This document shows, piece by piece, positions 43,684 through 52,700 of a stretch of DNA of 64,000 nucleotides. The DNA is taken from NCBI GenBank assembly GCA_023421505.1, contig JAEZTJ010000078.1, positions 1 to 64,000 of the forward strand, written 5' to 3'. Made by a program: the position numbers and the translations under genes. How positions within the stretch are numbered: position 1 is the stretch's first letter; the number at the start of each line of letters is the position of its first letter. The notes under the pieces are model-generated. The model worked only from the letters and a program-made list of their open reading frames with translations, searched no databases and was not told where the DNA came from. Source of the stretch: Bacillota bacterium. GTDB lineage: Bacteria; Bacillota; Clostridia; Lachnospirales; Lachnospiraceae.

Positions 43684-43821
43684 CAGACTATTCCTCCTGG
43701 TAATGTGGTTCCTAATTCCATATTTTTCTTTATGATAAAGACTGCCTGTGAAATATGTTTGTATGAAATGTGAATTATTTGTGTCTTTGGACCTGCATGT
43801 CCTTTGCAAGACTATTCATAC

Positions 43822-43872
43822 TAACATGCCTGCCCTTTGGAGTGTGAATTATGCTTTTCTATCATTCACGCT
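43822..43872 (+). repeat. Family 1 repeat, short copy B
   Basis: It has the left end TAACATGCCTGCCCTTTG and the second hairpin (GTGTGAATTATG...ATTCACGC) but lacks the whole first hairpin. It lies between the pflA terminator and moxR. Confidence 0.7.
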
Positions 43873-43886
43873 ATTAATACATAAAA

Positions 43887-43941
43887 AATACTTCGCATGG
43901 TACAGTCAGCTTTTATTCTGCTGCAGCACCTGCGAAGTATT
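43887..43941 (-). terminator. Intrinsic terminator after pflA
   Basis: AATACTTCGCA and TGCGAAGTATT form a perfect 11-bp stem, followed on the minus strand by a TTTTT run. It ends the pflBA transcript about 100 bp after the pflA stop. Confidence 0.75.
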
Positions 43942-43961
43942 TATACTACCTCTTATCTAAA

Positions 43962-44020
43962 CTATTATCTATTATCTTTATCTATTATCTTTATCTATTA
44001 TCTTTATCTATTAACTTTAT
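43962..44020. repeat. 13-bp tandem repeat
   Basis: The unit CTATTATCTTTAT is repeated three times exactly, with a partial copy before and a one-base variant after. It lies between pflA and its terminator and looks like a simple microsatellite. Confidence 0.85.
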
Positions 44021-44041
44021 ATATTTATAAGCTCTTCGGTG

Positions 44042-44782
44042 CTAAGCATTTGCAGACACCTCTATACCGCTGCCTTCAAATATCTTTTTAACCTCCTGTA
44101 AAAGCTCCCTGCCCGGTTCCTTTGTATCTGCAAGCTTATATTCGAGACCAAGCTCCTTCCACTTGTACTCACCCATCTTATGAAATCCCAGAAGCTCTAT
44201 CCTAGATACGTTTGGATATTGCATCAGATGCCCAGAAAGTGCTCTGATACTTTCTATATTATCAGTCAAGCCGGGTACTAATACGTAGCGAAGCCATGTA
44301 TTAATCTGCTTACTTTTTAAATAATCCAAAAGCTTAAGCGTAGGTGATAAGGAAACACCGGTTACCTTTTCATATACCTCCGGATCATAATTTTTGATAT
44401 CCAGAAGTACGATATCCGTATACTTTAGCAGCTCCACTACCTGATCATTCCAGACATAGCCGGAGGTGTCTATGGCAACTGAGATATTCTGCTGCTTTAG
44501 AAGTTTACTGACCTCCAAAATAAATTCCGCCTGAAGCATCGGCTCTCCTCCGGTAAAGGTTACACCTCCACCTGAGAATTCCATATAGGATTTGTACTTA
44601 AGTATTTCATCGGCTAATTGCTGCGGAAGATATTCCGTTCCTTTATTCACTTCCCAGGTATCGGGATTATGGCAGAATTGACAACGTAGCGGACAGCCCT
44701 GCATGAATACTACAAATCGTATGCCCGGACCATCCACAGTCCCGAAGCTTTCCAGAGAATGTATGCGCCCAACTATACTCAT
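44042..44782 (-). CDS. pflA: Pyruvate formate-lyase activating enzyme
   Basis: A 246-residue radical SAM enzyme that installs the glycyl radical on PflB. The CX3CX2C cluster motif is in GCPLRCQFCHNPDTW (about 30-44), and GGVTFTGGEPMLQ is the SAM-binding GGE region. Length matches the family. It lies downstream of pflB, separated by two tandem family 1 repeats rather than a normal short gap. The start has GGTGGG. Confidence 0.95.
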   Translation of the reverse strand: MSIVGRIHSLESFGTVDGPGIRFVVFMQGCPLRCQFCHNPDTWEVNKGTEYLPQQLADEILKYKSYMEFSGGGVTFTGGEPMLQAEFILEVSKLLKQQNISVAIDTSGYVWNDQVVELLKYTDIVLLDIKNYDPEVYEKVTGVSLSPTLKLLDYLKSKQINTWLRYVLVPGLTDNIESIRALSGHLMQYPNVSRIELLGFHKMGEYKWKELGLEYKLADTKEPGRELLQEVKKIFEGSGIEVSANA

Positions 44783-44860
44783 ATCCCACCAACCTTTCTG
44801 AACTTATCAATACACTGACAGTAAATATCGTTTACTAGAAAACTAATTTATCCTCCGATG

Positions 44861-44962
44861 TGACATGCTTACCCTTTGAATTAGTTTGTGCCAAGCGTAC
44901 TTGCACACTTTGGTTACACAGGCACAAACTTTGAGGTGTGAATTATGCCTTTCAATAATTCA
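44861..44962 (+). repeat. Family 1 repeat, copy C
   Basis: Hairpin 1 pairs AGTTTGTGCC with GGCACAAACT; hairpin 2 pairs TGAATTAT with ATAATTCA. It is about 90% identical by eye to copy D, which begins 7 bp later in the same orientation. Confidence 0.85.
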
Positions 44963-44969
44963 ATCTAAT

Positions 44970-45073
44970 ATAACATGCCTGCCCTTTGAATTAGTTTGTG
45001 CCAAGCGTGCTTGCACACTTTGGTTACGCAGGCACAAACTTTGAGGTGTGAATTATGCTTTTCAATAATTCAC
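44970..45073 (+). repeat. Family 1 repeat, copy D
   Basis: It carries the full two-hairpin structure: AGTTTGTGCC / GGCACAAACT and TGTGAATTAT / AATAATTCACA. It ends 4 bp from the pflB stop, so copies C and D fill the pflB-pflA spacer. Confidence 0.85.
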
Positions 45074-45077
45074 ATTA

Positions 45078-47303
45078 TTATCTCTCATGGAAGGTTCTAT
45101 TAATTACATCTAGCTGCTGCTCTCTGCTTAACTTAATAAAATTAACGGCATAACCGGATACTCTTATCGTAAGCTGAGGATATTTTTCAGGATGCTCCAT
45201 CGCATCCAGTAAGGTTTCACGATCAAATACATTTACGTTAATATGATGTCCGTTACTATTAAAATAACCATCTAATAAGCCTGACAGATTGTTTTCTCTT
45301 TCTTTCGCGTTTTTGCCTAATGCCTTCGGAATGATGGAGAAGGTATAAGAGATACCGTCCTCCGCATGCTTATAGGGAAGCTTGGCAACGGATGACATGG
45401 AAGCAATTGCCCCCTTCTTATCTCTTCCATGCATCGGATTTGCACCGGGAGCAAAGGGCTCACCGGCCTTACGACCATCTGGAGTACTTCCTGTTTTCTT
45501 ACCGTACACCACATTGGAGGTAATTGTCAAGACAGATAAGGTCTGCTTGGCACCACGGTAGGTCTTAACCTTACGAAGCTTATTCATAAAACGCTCAACT
45601 ATTTCAATAGCAATCTGATCCACCCGGTCATCATTATTACCATAGGCCGGATATTCTCCATCGATCTCATAATCAACCGCTAAGCCAGCTTCATTGCGGA
45701 TTACCTTCACCTTGGCATATTTAATTGCAGACAAGGAGTCAGCGACAACAGAAAGTCCTGCAATGCCGCAAGCCTCTGTACGAAGAATATTGATATCATG
45801 GAGTGCCATCTGCAGTCTCTCATAATTATACTTATCATGCATATAATGAATAACATTCAGCGTATTGATATAAAGCTCTGACAGCCAATCCATTGTCTGG
45901 TCAAATTTCTTCATCACTTCATCATAATCCAAATACTCACTGGTTATCGGAGCAAACATCGGTGCAACCTGTTCTCCGTAGATTTCATCCTTACCGCCGT
46001 TGATGGCATAGAGAAGGGCTTTGGCAAGATTAGCCCGCGCTCCAAAGAACTGCATCTGCTTTCCGATTCTCATCGCAGATACACAGCAGGCGATACCGTA
46101 ATCATCCCCCCATACCTCTCTCATGATATCATCACTTTCATATTGAATAGAGCTGGTGTCGATGGAAACCTTTGCACAGTATTTCTTAAAGGCTTCCGGC
46201 AGACATACTGACCATAATACTGTTAAATTTGGCTCCGGTGCCGGTCCAAGATTATAAAGGGTGTGCAGAACACGGAAGCTAGATTTGGTTACTAAAGTTC
46301 TACCGTCTAAGCCCATACCTCCGATTGATTCTGTTACCCAGGTAGGGTCTCCTGAGAAAAGATCATTATAGGACGCGGTACGAAGGAAACGAACCATACG
46401 AAGCTTCATGACAAATTGATCGATTAACTCCTGAACCTCTTCCTCGGTGATTTTGCCGTTTCTTAAATCTCTCTCATAATAAATATCGAGAAAGGTTGAA
46501 ACTCTTCCTAAGCTCATTGCGGCTCCATCCTGCTCCTTAATTGCACCCAGATAAGCAAAATAAGTCCACTGGGTTGCTTCAAAGGAATTAGAAGCGGGGT
46601 TACTAATATCGTAGCCATAGTATGCAGCCATCTGCTTCAATTGCTTTAGCGCTTTAATTTGTTCAGAAATTTCTTCTCTCAGACAAATATCAGGGGATTC
46701 TAAGATTGGAATCTCTAATAGCTTCTTTTCCTGAATTTTCTCCTCCATCAGGAAATCAACTCCATATAAAGCTACTCTTCGGTAATCTCCAATAATACGT
46801 CCTCGACCATAAGCATCAGGAAGACCGGTAATAATTCCGGTATGTCTTGCTTTCTTCATGGCATCGGTATATGCATCGAATACACCATCATTATGTGTTT
46901 TTCTATTTTCAGAATAAATCTCCTCTGTTTTCTTATCCAGCTTATATCCATAAGCCTCTAAGGCATTCTTAACCACACGAATACCACCGTTTGGCATAAT
47001 TCCTCTTTTTAATGGCTTATCAGTCTGGAAGCCGACAATTACTTCCTTCTCTTTATTTAAATAGCCTGCTTCAAAGGAAGTGATTGTAGATGGAATTGAG
47101 GTTTCCGCTTCAAGAATACCCTTCTCTGCCTCCTCCTTCATTAGCTTCATTACATCTTCCCAAAGCTCAGTAGTTCTTTTGGTAGGTCCTGCAAGGAAAG
47201 CAGCATCTCCTTCATAGGGTGTATAATTATGTTGAATAAAGCTTCTGACATTTACATCCGTCATCCAGCTTCCGGGTTTAAAATCATACCATTCCTGTCT
47301 CAT
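45078..47303 (-). CDS. pflB: Formate C-acetyltransferase (pyruvate formate-lyase)
   Basis: A 741-residue glycyl radical enzyme converting pyruvate and CoA to acetyl-CoA and formate. Seen: the N-terminal PFL domain, the catalytic Cys-Cys pair in IACCVSAMRIGKQ (about 400), and the glycyl radical loop IRVSGYAVNF near the C-terminus. The usual ACCVSPM is ACCVSAM here, a small change beside the active site. Normal length. AAGGAGG precedes the ATG. The promoter and a leader repeat lie upstream. Confidence 0.96.
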   Translation of the reverse strand: MRQEWYDFKPGSWMTDVNVRSFIQHNYTPYEGDAAFLAGPTKRTTELWEDVMKLMKEEAEKGILEAETSIPSTITSFEAGYLNKEKEVIVGFQTDKPLKRGIMPNGGIRVVKNALEAYGYKLDKKTEEIYSENRKTHNDGVFDAYTDAMKKARHTGIITGLPDAYGRGRIIGDYRRVALYGVDFLMEEKIQEKKLLEIPILESPDICLREEISEQIKALKQLKQMAAYYGYDISNPASNSFEATQWTYFAYLGAIKEQDGAAMSLGRVSTFLDIYYERDLRNGKITEEEVQELIDQFVMKLRMVRFLRTASYNDLFSGDPTWVTESIGGMGLDGRTLVTKSSFRVLHTLYNLGPAPEPNLTVLWSVCLPEAFKKYCAKVSIDTSSIQYESDDIMREVWGDDYGIACCVSAMRIGKQMQFFGARANLAKALLYAINGGKDEIYGEQVAPMFAPITSEYLDYDEVMKKFDQTMDWLSELYINTLNVIHYMHDKYNYERLQMALHDINILRTEACGIAGLSVVADSLSAIKYAKVKVIRNEAGLAVDYEIDGEYPAYGNNDDRVDQIAIEIVERFMNKLRKVKTYRGAKQTLSVLTITSNVVYGKKTGSTPDGRKAGEPFAPGANPMHGRDKKGAIASMSSVAKLPYKHAEDGISYTFSIIPKALGKNAKERENNLSGLLDGYFNSNGHHINVNVFDRETLLDAMEHPEKYPQLTIRVSGYAVNFIKLSREQQLDVINRTFHER

Positions 47304-47358
47304 AATATTCCTCCTTTTGCATTCTTTCGTTGTTTTAGTATCATATTATTCCACTAAG

Positions 47359-47451
47359 TTAACATGCCTTCCCTTTGAATTAGTTTGTGCCGAGGAAGAC
47401 ACAGGCACAAACTTTGAAGTGTGAATTATGCTTTTTCAATAATTCACACTA
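47359..47451 (+). repeat. Family 1 repeat, copy E, in the pflB leader
   Basis: It starts TAACATGCCTTCCCTTTG, then TTAGTTTGTGCC paired with GGCACAAACTTTG across a shortened loop, then TGTGAATTAT / AATAATTCACA. It occupies nearly the whole region between the pflB promoter and 56 bp before the start codon, so it should be transcribed as a structured leader. Confidence 0.82.
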
Positions 47452-47453
47452 AT

Positions 47454-47482
47454 ATCTTAATTCCTATCGGTTTTCTTGTCAA
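47454..47482 (-). promoter_or_regulatory. pflB promoter
   Basis: Minus strand TTGACA (47477-47482) and TAAGAT (47454-47459) are 17 bp apart. The start point is about 47447, at the edge of the family 1 repeat. An inverted pair ATTGAT-N7-ATCAAT (47488-47506) sits just upstream of the -35 and may bind a regulator. Confidence 0.65.
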
Positions 47483-47723
47483 TAGCAATTGATATTAGTA
47501 ATCAATACTAATTTTGATATTTATTATGAATTTTGCACAAGAATGAGGTTTATTTTTAAATTCGAGTATTCAGTTTAGAAATGAAAGGTGAGAATTTTAC
47601 CACAATAGGAATAAGAAAGAGAAAAAGTTTATCTATAATTTTTTATTTCCAATTCAATTACCACCGGCTATTTCGTATTTATTTCCCAAATAAATACAAC
47701 GGTTTATCTTAATGATATTAACC
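47483..47723. other. AT-rich spacer upstream of pflB
   Basis: Apart from the inverted pair at 47488-47506, no gene or repeat is seen. It separates pflB from the small unknown gene at 47724. Confidence 0.4.
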
Positions 47724-48008
47724 TTATGATAAAGTACTGATTATAATCCAAAGCATTTGTATAATACTATCTCTCGGTAAATCTCTAAAGGTATATTGAT
47801 AGATATAATTATGAATCTCCTCCCAAGCATCCAGTTTTAAGATTTCTTTTGCTTCTCTTAAAAGCTGCTCTGTATTCTCCTGATATTCCAGTTCTTTAAA
47901 TCGAGTAATGACATTAACCAGATCTGCATATTCTTTTTCTTTATAAAAGTAACATACTATAAAGTATCGAAATGTATGAAATGCTAATTCAGTGATCAAA
48001 CGATGCAC
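47724..48008 (-). CDS. Small unknown helical protein
   Basis: A reading of up to 94 residues from a GTG (48008), or about 91 residues from a TTG three codons on, for which AAAGGGGTG is the better-spaced site. It is mostly helical, with charged and hydrophobic periodicity (ADLVNVITRFKELEYQENTEQ) and a hydrophobic end IIQMLWIIISTLS. No family is recognised. Weak start signals make the gene call tentative; composition is protein-like. Confidence 0.45.
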   Translation of the reverse strand: MHRLITELAFHTFRYFIVCYFYKEKEYADLVNVITRFKELEYQENTEQLLREAKEILKLDAWEEIHNYIYQYTFRDLPRDSIIQMLWIIISTLS

Positions 48009-48227
48009 CCCTTTTCATAGATATCAGACGATGACTACACACTAATATATGTGATATTAATTAGCATCTCTAAGTTATATTATTCCTCTGTTTGCCAATG
48101 ATTTTAACAAAAATAGTTATCCCTAATCCATCTCATAAGCTTCAGTATAACACTATAAATACTTTCACTCAGAGATTATTATTAAGGATAACTATTAATA
48201 TCTTATCTTATTTTAGATTATTATTAC

Positions 48228-49727
48228 TTATAAATTACTGTAGCCCATTAAGCTTACATCAACAGCTTTTGCGACCTCTCTGCCCTCACGGATCGCCCAG
48301 ACTACTAAGGATTGACCACGATGCATATCACCGGCTGTGAATACCTTATCTACATTGGTATTATATTGACCAGCTTCGGTTTTCACATTGGTTCTACCGT
48401 CAAGCTCTACACCAAAAGCTTCCGCCACATAGGACTGCGCCCCTAAAAAGCCTGCTGCTATAAGAACAAGATCAGCTTCTACTTCCTTTTCACTGCCGGT
48501 AACTTCAACCATCATATATCGCTTAGAGGCTTCATCTAACTTGCTTTCTAGGGCAACCGTAATAACCTTACATACATTACCTTCTTTATCTGCGATAAAT
48601 TCCTTCACCGTTATCTGGTAACCGCGTGGATCCTTTCCAAATAAAGCTGCTGCCTCCTCCTGACCGTAATCTGTCTTGCAAACCTTCGGCCATTCGGGCC
48701 AGGGATTATTCTCTGCTCTCTGTTTTGGAAGCTCCGGCATCATCTCTAACTGCAGTACTGATTTTGCACCCTGTCTAATCGAGGTTCCGACACAGTCATT
48801 ACCGGTATCACCACCACCGATGACAAGAACCTTCTTGTCCTTTGCGGATATGGTAAAGCTCTTCACCTCAGAAGCATTCGTAGTTCCGGCATTTAGTAAG
48901 TCCTGTGTGGCTGACTTTAAGAAATCTACCGCAAAGTAAATTCCCTTAGAATCTCTGCCCACAGCCTTGATATCTCTCGGATTAGAGGCACCGCAGGCAA
49001 GAATCACTCTGTCAAATTCCTTCAGCAGTTTACTAGCCTTATAATCAGCACCTATGTCTGCATTCGTAACGAAGGTAACTCCTTCTTCCTTCATCAAGTT
49101 CACTCTGCGGTCAATGACATGCTTCTCCAGCTTCATATTCGGAATTCCGTACATGAGAAGACCACCGATCCGATCTGAACGCTCAAATACGGTCACGGAG
49201 TGCCCCCTCTTATTGAGCTGATCCGCGGCAGCAAGGCCTGCCGGTCCTGAGCCGACGATCGCAATTGTTTTACCGGTACGGATAGCCGGAGGATTGGGCT
49301 TAATATAGCCTGCCTCATAGCCATTCTCAACAATAGCATATTCGTTTTCCTTAATTGTTACCGGTTTGCCGTTTAAGCCACAGGTACAGGCGGTCTCGCA
49401 AAGTGCTGGACATACTCTTCCAGTGAATTCAGGAAAATTATTCGTCTTTAGAAGACGGGATAATGCCATCTTCATATTCCCTCTATATAATAAATCATTC
49501 CATTCCGGTATTAAATTATTAAGCGGACAGCCGGAAGCCATTCCGCTTATCAGCATACCTGACTGACAGAAAGGCACACCACATTCCATACAACGTGCTC
49601 CCTGGCATTTTCTTTCCTCCATGGAAAGAGGCTGATGGAATTCGTTAAAATGCTTTACTCTATCCTTCGGAGCTTCAGCCTTTGTTTCCGTCCGGCTAAA
49701 CTCCATAAATCCTGTTGGTTTTCCCAT
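48228..49727 (-). CDS. gltD: Glutamate synthase small subunit
   Basis: A 499-residue NADPH-dependent subunit that feeds electrons to GltB. Seen: N-terminal cysteines for two 4Fe-4S clusters (CQGARCMECGVPFC, CPALCETACTCGLN), the FAD motif VGSGPAGLAAADQLNKRGH (about 150), and the NADPH motif VIGGGDTGNDC (about 290). The start at 49727 has GGAGGTAAC. It lies 45 bp downstream of gltB in one transcript. Confidence 0.95.
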   Translation of the reverse strand: MGKPTGFMEFSRTETKAEAPKDRVKHFNEFHQPLSMEERKCQGARCMECGVPFCQSGMLISGMASGCPLNNLIPEWNDLLYRGNMKMALSRLLKTNNFPEFTGRVCPALCETACTCGLNGKPVTIKENEYAIVENGYEAGYIKPNPPAIRTGKTIAIVGSGPAGLAAADQLNKRGHSVTVFERSDRIGGLLMYGIPNMKLEKHVIDRRVNLMKEEGVTFVTNADIGADYKASKLLKEFDRVILACGASNPRDIKAVGRDSKGIYFAVDFLKSATQDLLNAGTTNASEVKSFTISAKDKKVLVIGGGDTGNDCVGTSIRQGAKSVLQLEMMPELPKQRAENNPWPEWPKVCKTDYGQEEAAALFGKDPRGYQITVKEFIADKEGNVCKVITVALESKLDEASKRYMMVEVTGSEKEVEADLVLIAAGFLGAQSYVAEAFGVELDGRTNVKTEAGQYNTNVDKVFTAGDMHRGQSLVVWAIREGREVAKAVDVSLMGYSNL

Positions 49728-49772
49728 TTTTGTTACCTCCATACTCCCGATACCGGGCACTCTATTAATAGA

Positions 49773-52700
49773 CTATTTTCTGGTATTTGCAAAAAACGCT
49801 TCAATTTGTGCCTGCTCACTGCTCAGACCCTTTTCCTCCATCTGGACGATGGTCTGAAGCATGCGTCTGTAATCATGAGGAATAATCTTCTTAAACTTTG
49901 GCAGGTAGGACATGAAATTATCAAGAATTTCCTTACCCTTTGCTGAATTCGTATATTTAACATGCTCTATAATCATTTCCTTTAATTCGAGCACGTCATA
50001 TTTCTCAGTAACTGCTTCGAAGGAAACCAAACCTTTATTCAGCTTCTTATATAAATCACTGTCTTCATCAAGAACATATGCGATACCACCGCTCATACCA
50101 GCTGCAAAGTTCTTCCCTGTCTTACCAAGTACAGCCACTCTACCGCCTGTCATATATTCGCAGCCGTGGTCACCGACACCTTCTACCACTGCCATCGCTC
50201 CGGAGTTACGTACACAGAAGCGCTCGCCTGCAACACCATTAATAAATGCCTTACCACTGGTAGCTCCGTATAGAGCAACATTTCCTATAATAATATTTTC
50301 GTCTGCCTTGAAGATACTTTCCTTCGGAGGGTACGCAATCAGCTTACCGCCGGAAAGTCCCTTACCAAAGTAGTCATTACTGTCACCCTCAAGCTCGATG
50401 GTGAGGCCCTTCGGGATAAATGCACCGAAGCTTTGACCACCGCTGCCCTGTGCTTCGATGATAAAGGTATCCTCTTTTAAGCTCGTTCCGTACTTCTTTG
50501 TAATCTCTGAGCCTAAGATTGTACCGAAGGTACGGTCAGTATTTGTAATCTGAACCTTAACCTTCTGGCTGTGTTTCTCCGATAATTTAAATTTCTTAAG
50601 AAGTACCTTCTCATCAATGGTATTCTCTAATTCAAAATCGAAGATCTGATCGGGACTGAAATGAATTTCTTCACCCTGCTCTGCAAATGGATTGTTTAAA
50701 ACTGCACTTAAATCCACTAACTTTGCTCTGGCATCCTTTTTACAGGCTTCCTTCACCTTGAGCAAATCGGTACGTCCGACTAGCTCATCCACTGTTCTAA
50801 TTCCTAACTTAGCCATGTATTCACGAAGCTCTTGTGCTATAAAACGCATGAAGTTCTCTACATACTCCGGTTTACCCGAGAAATTCTTGCGAAGCTCAGG
50901 ATTTTGAGTAGCCACACCAACGGGACAAGTATCTAGATTACATACACGCATCATGACACAGCCTAAGGTAATCAGTGGAGCCGTAGCAAAACCATATTCC
51001 TCCGCACCAAGAAGTGCTGCGATGAGTACGTCACGTCCGGTCATTAATTTGCCATCTGTTTCTATCATAACCTTTTTACGAAGACCGTTCATAATTAAGG
51101 TTTGATGTGTCTCAGCAAGGCCAAGTTCCCAAGGAAGGCCTGCATTATAGATGGAGGTTCTCGGCGCTGCTCCGGTACCACCGTCATAGCCTGATATTAA
51201 GATTACACCTGCGCCGGCTTTTGCTACACCTGCTGCAATGGTTCCGACTCCGGCCTCTGACACCAGCTTAACTGAAATTCTTGCATTTTTATTGGAATTC
51301 TTTAAGTCATAGATTAACTGTGCAAGGTCCTCAATCGAGTAAATATCATGATGAGGCGACGGTGAGATTAAGCCTACACCAGGAGTGGAATGTCTTGTTT
51401 TTGCAACCCAGGGATAAACCTTCTCTGCAGGAAGCTGTCCGCCCTCACCGGGCTTAGCACCCTGTGCCATCTTAATCTGTATTTCCTTAGCGCTTACCAG
51501 ATACTCACTGGTTACACCAAATCTTCCGGAAGCCACCTGCTTTATTGCAGAGCATTTATTTAATCCGTCTTCTCCCACCTTTAAACGGTCTAAGCTTTCA
51601 CCACCCTCGCCGCTGTTGGACTTACCTCCGAGACGATTCATAGCAATTGCCATAGCCTCATGCGCTTCCAAAGATATAGAACCGTAAGACATCGCTCCGG
51701 TTTTAAACCTCTTTACAATCGTATCAACACTTTCCACCTGATCAATGGGAATTCCATTTTCAGGATATTCCACCTCAAGTAAGCCTCTTAAGTTAATCTT
51801 TTCCTGCTCAATCGTTACTTCCTTCGAATACTCCTTGAACATATCGTAATTACCGGTTCTGGTTGACTGTTGAAGTAAATGTATTGTCTTAGGATTGTAA
51901 AGATGCTCTTCCTTATTGCTTCTTAGCTTATGGGAGCCGGCACTGTCCATTGTCAAGTCAACATTTAAGCCAAGAGGATCAAAGGCTTTGGAATGAAGCG
52001 CATCTACCTGCTTTTCCATCTCCTTAAGCGTGATACCTCCGACACGACTTACCGTACCAGTAAAATATTTATCAATTACTTCCTTGCTGATACCGATTGC
52101 TTCAAATATTTTAGAGCCCTGATAGGACTGAATTGTAGAAATACCCATCTTAGAGGCAATCTTTACAATACCGTGGAGCACAGCATTGTTATAATCATCT
52201 ACAGCAGCATAATAATCCTTGTCTAACATATTATCATTGATTAGCTGACGGATTGTCTCCTGTGCAAGGTAAGGGTTAACTGCACAAGCACCGTAACCGA
52301 GCAGACAGGCAAAATGATGAACATCTCTAGGATCAGCACTTTCCACGATCATTGCTAATGCAGTTCTTTTCTTCGTGCGAACCAGATGCTGCTGAAGTGC
52401 AGATACTGCAAGCAGGGATGGAATAGCTACATGATTCTCATCTACACCTCGATCGGAGAGAATAAGAACGTTTGCTCCCTCCTTGTAGGAACGGTCTGCT
52501 TCCAGACACAGATGATCAATAGCCTTCTCTAAGGAAGTATTCTTATAATAAATCATAGGAAGTACCTCAACCTTAAAGCCGGGCTTCTTCATATGCTTAA
52601 TTTTTAATAAATCCGTATTTGTAAGAATTGGGTTATTAATCTTGAGAACGTTGCAATTATCGGCCTTTTCCTCAAGAATATTGCCGTCTTCACCAATATA

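Noticed and set aside
43962..44020. 13-bp repeats as a possible CRISPR or origin iteron set
   Set aside because: No spacers, no cas genes, no dnaA-box-like content and only AT microsatellite character.
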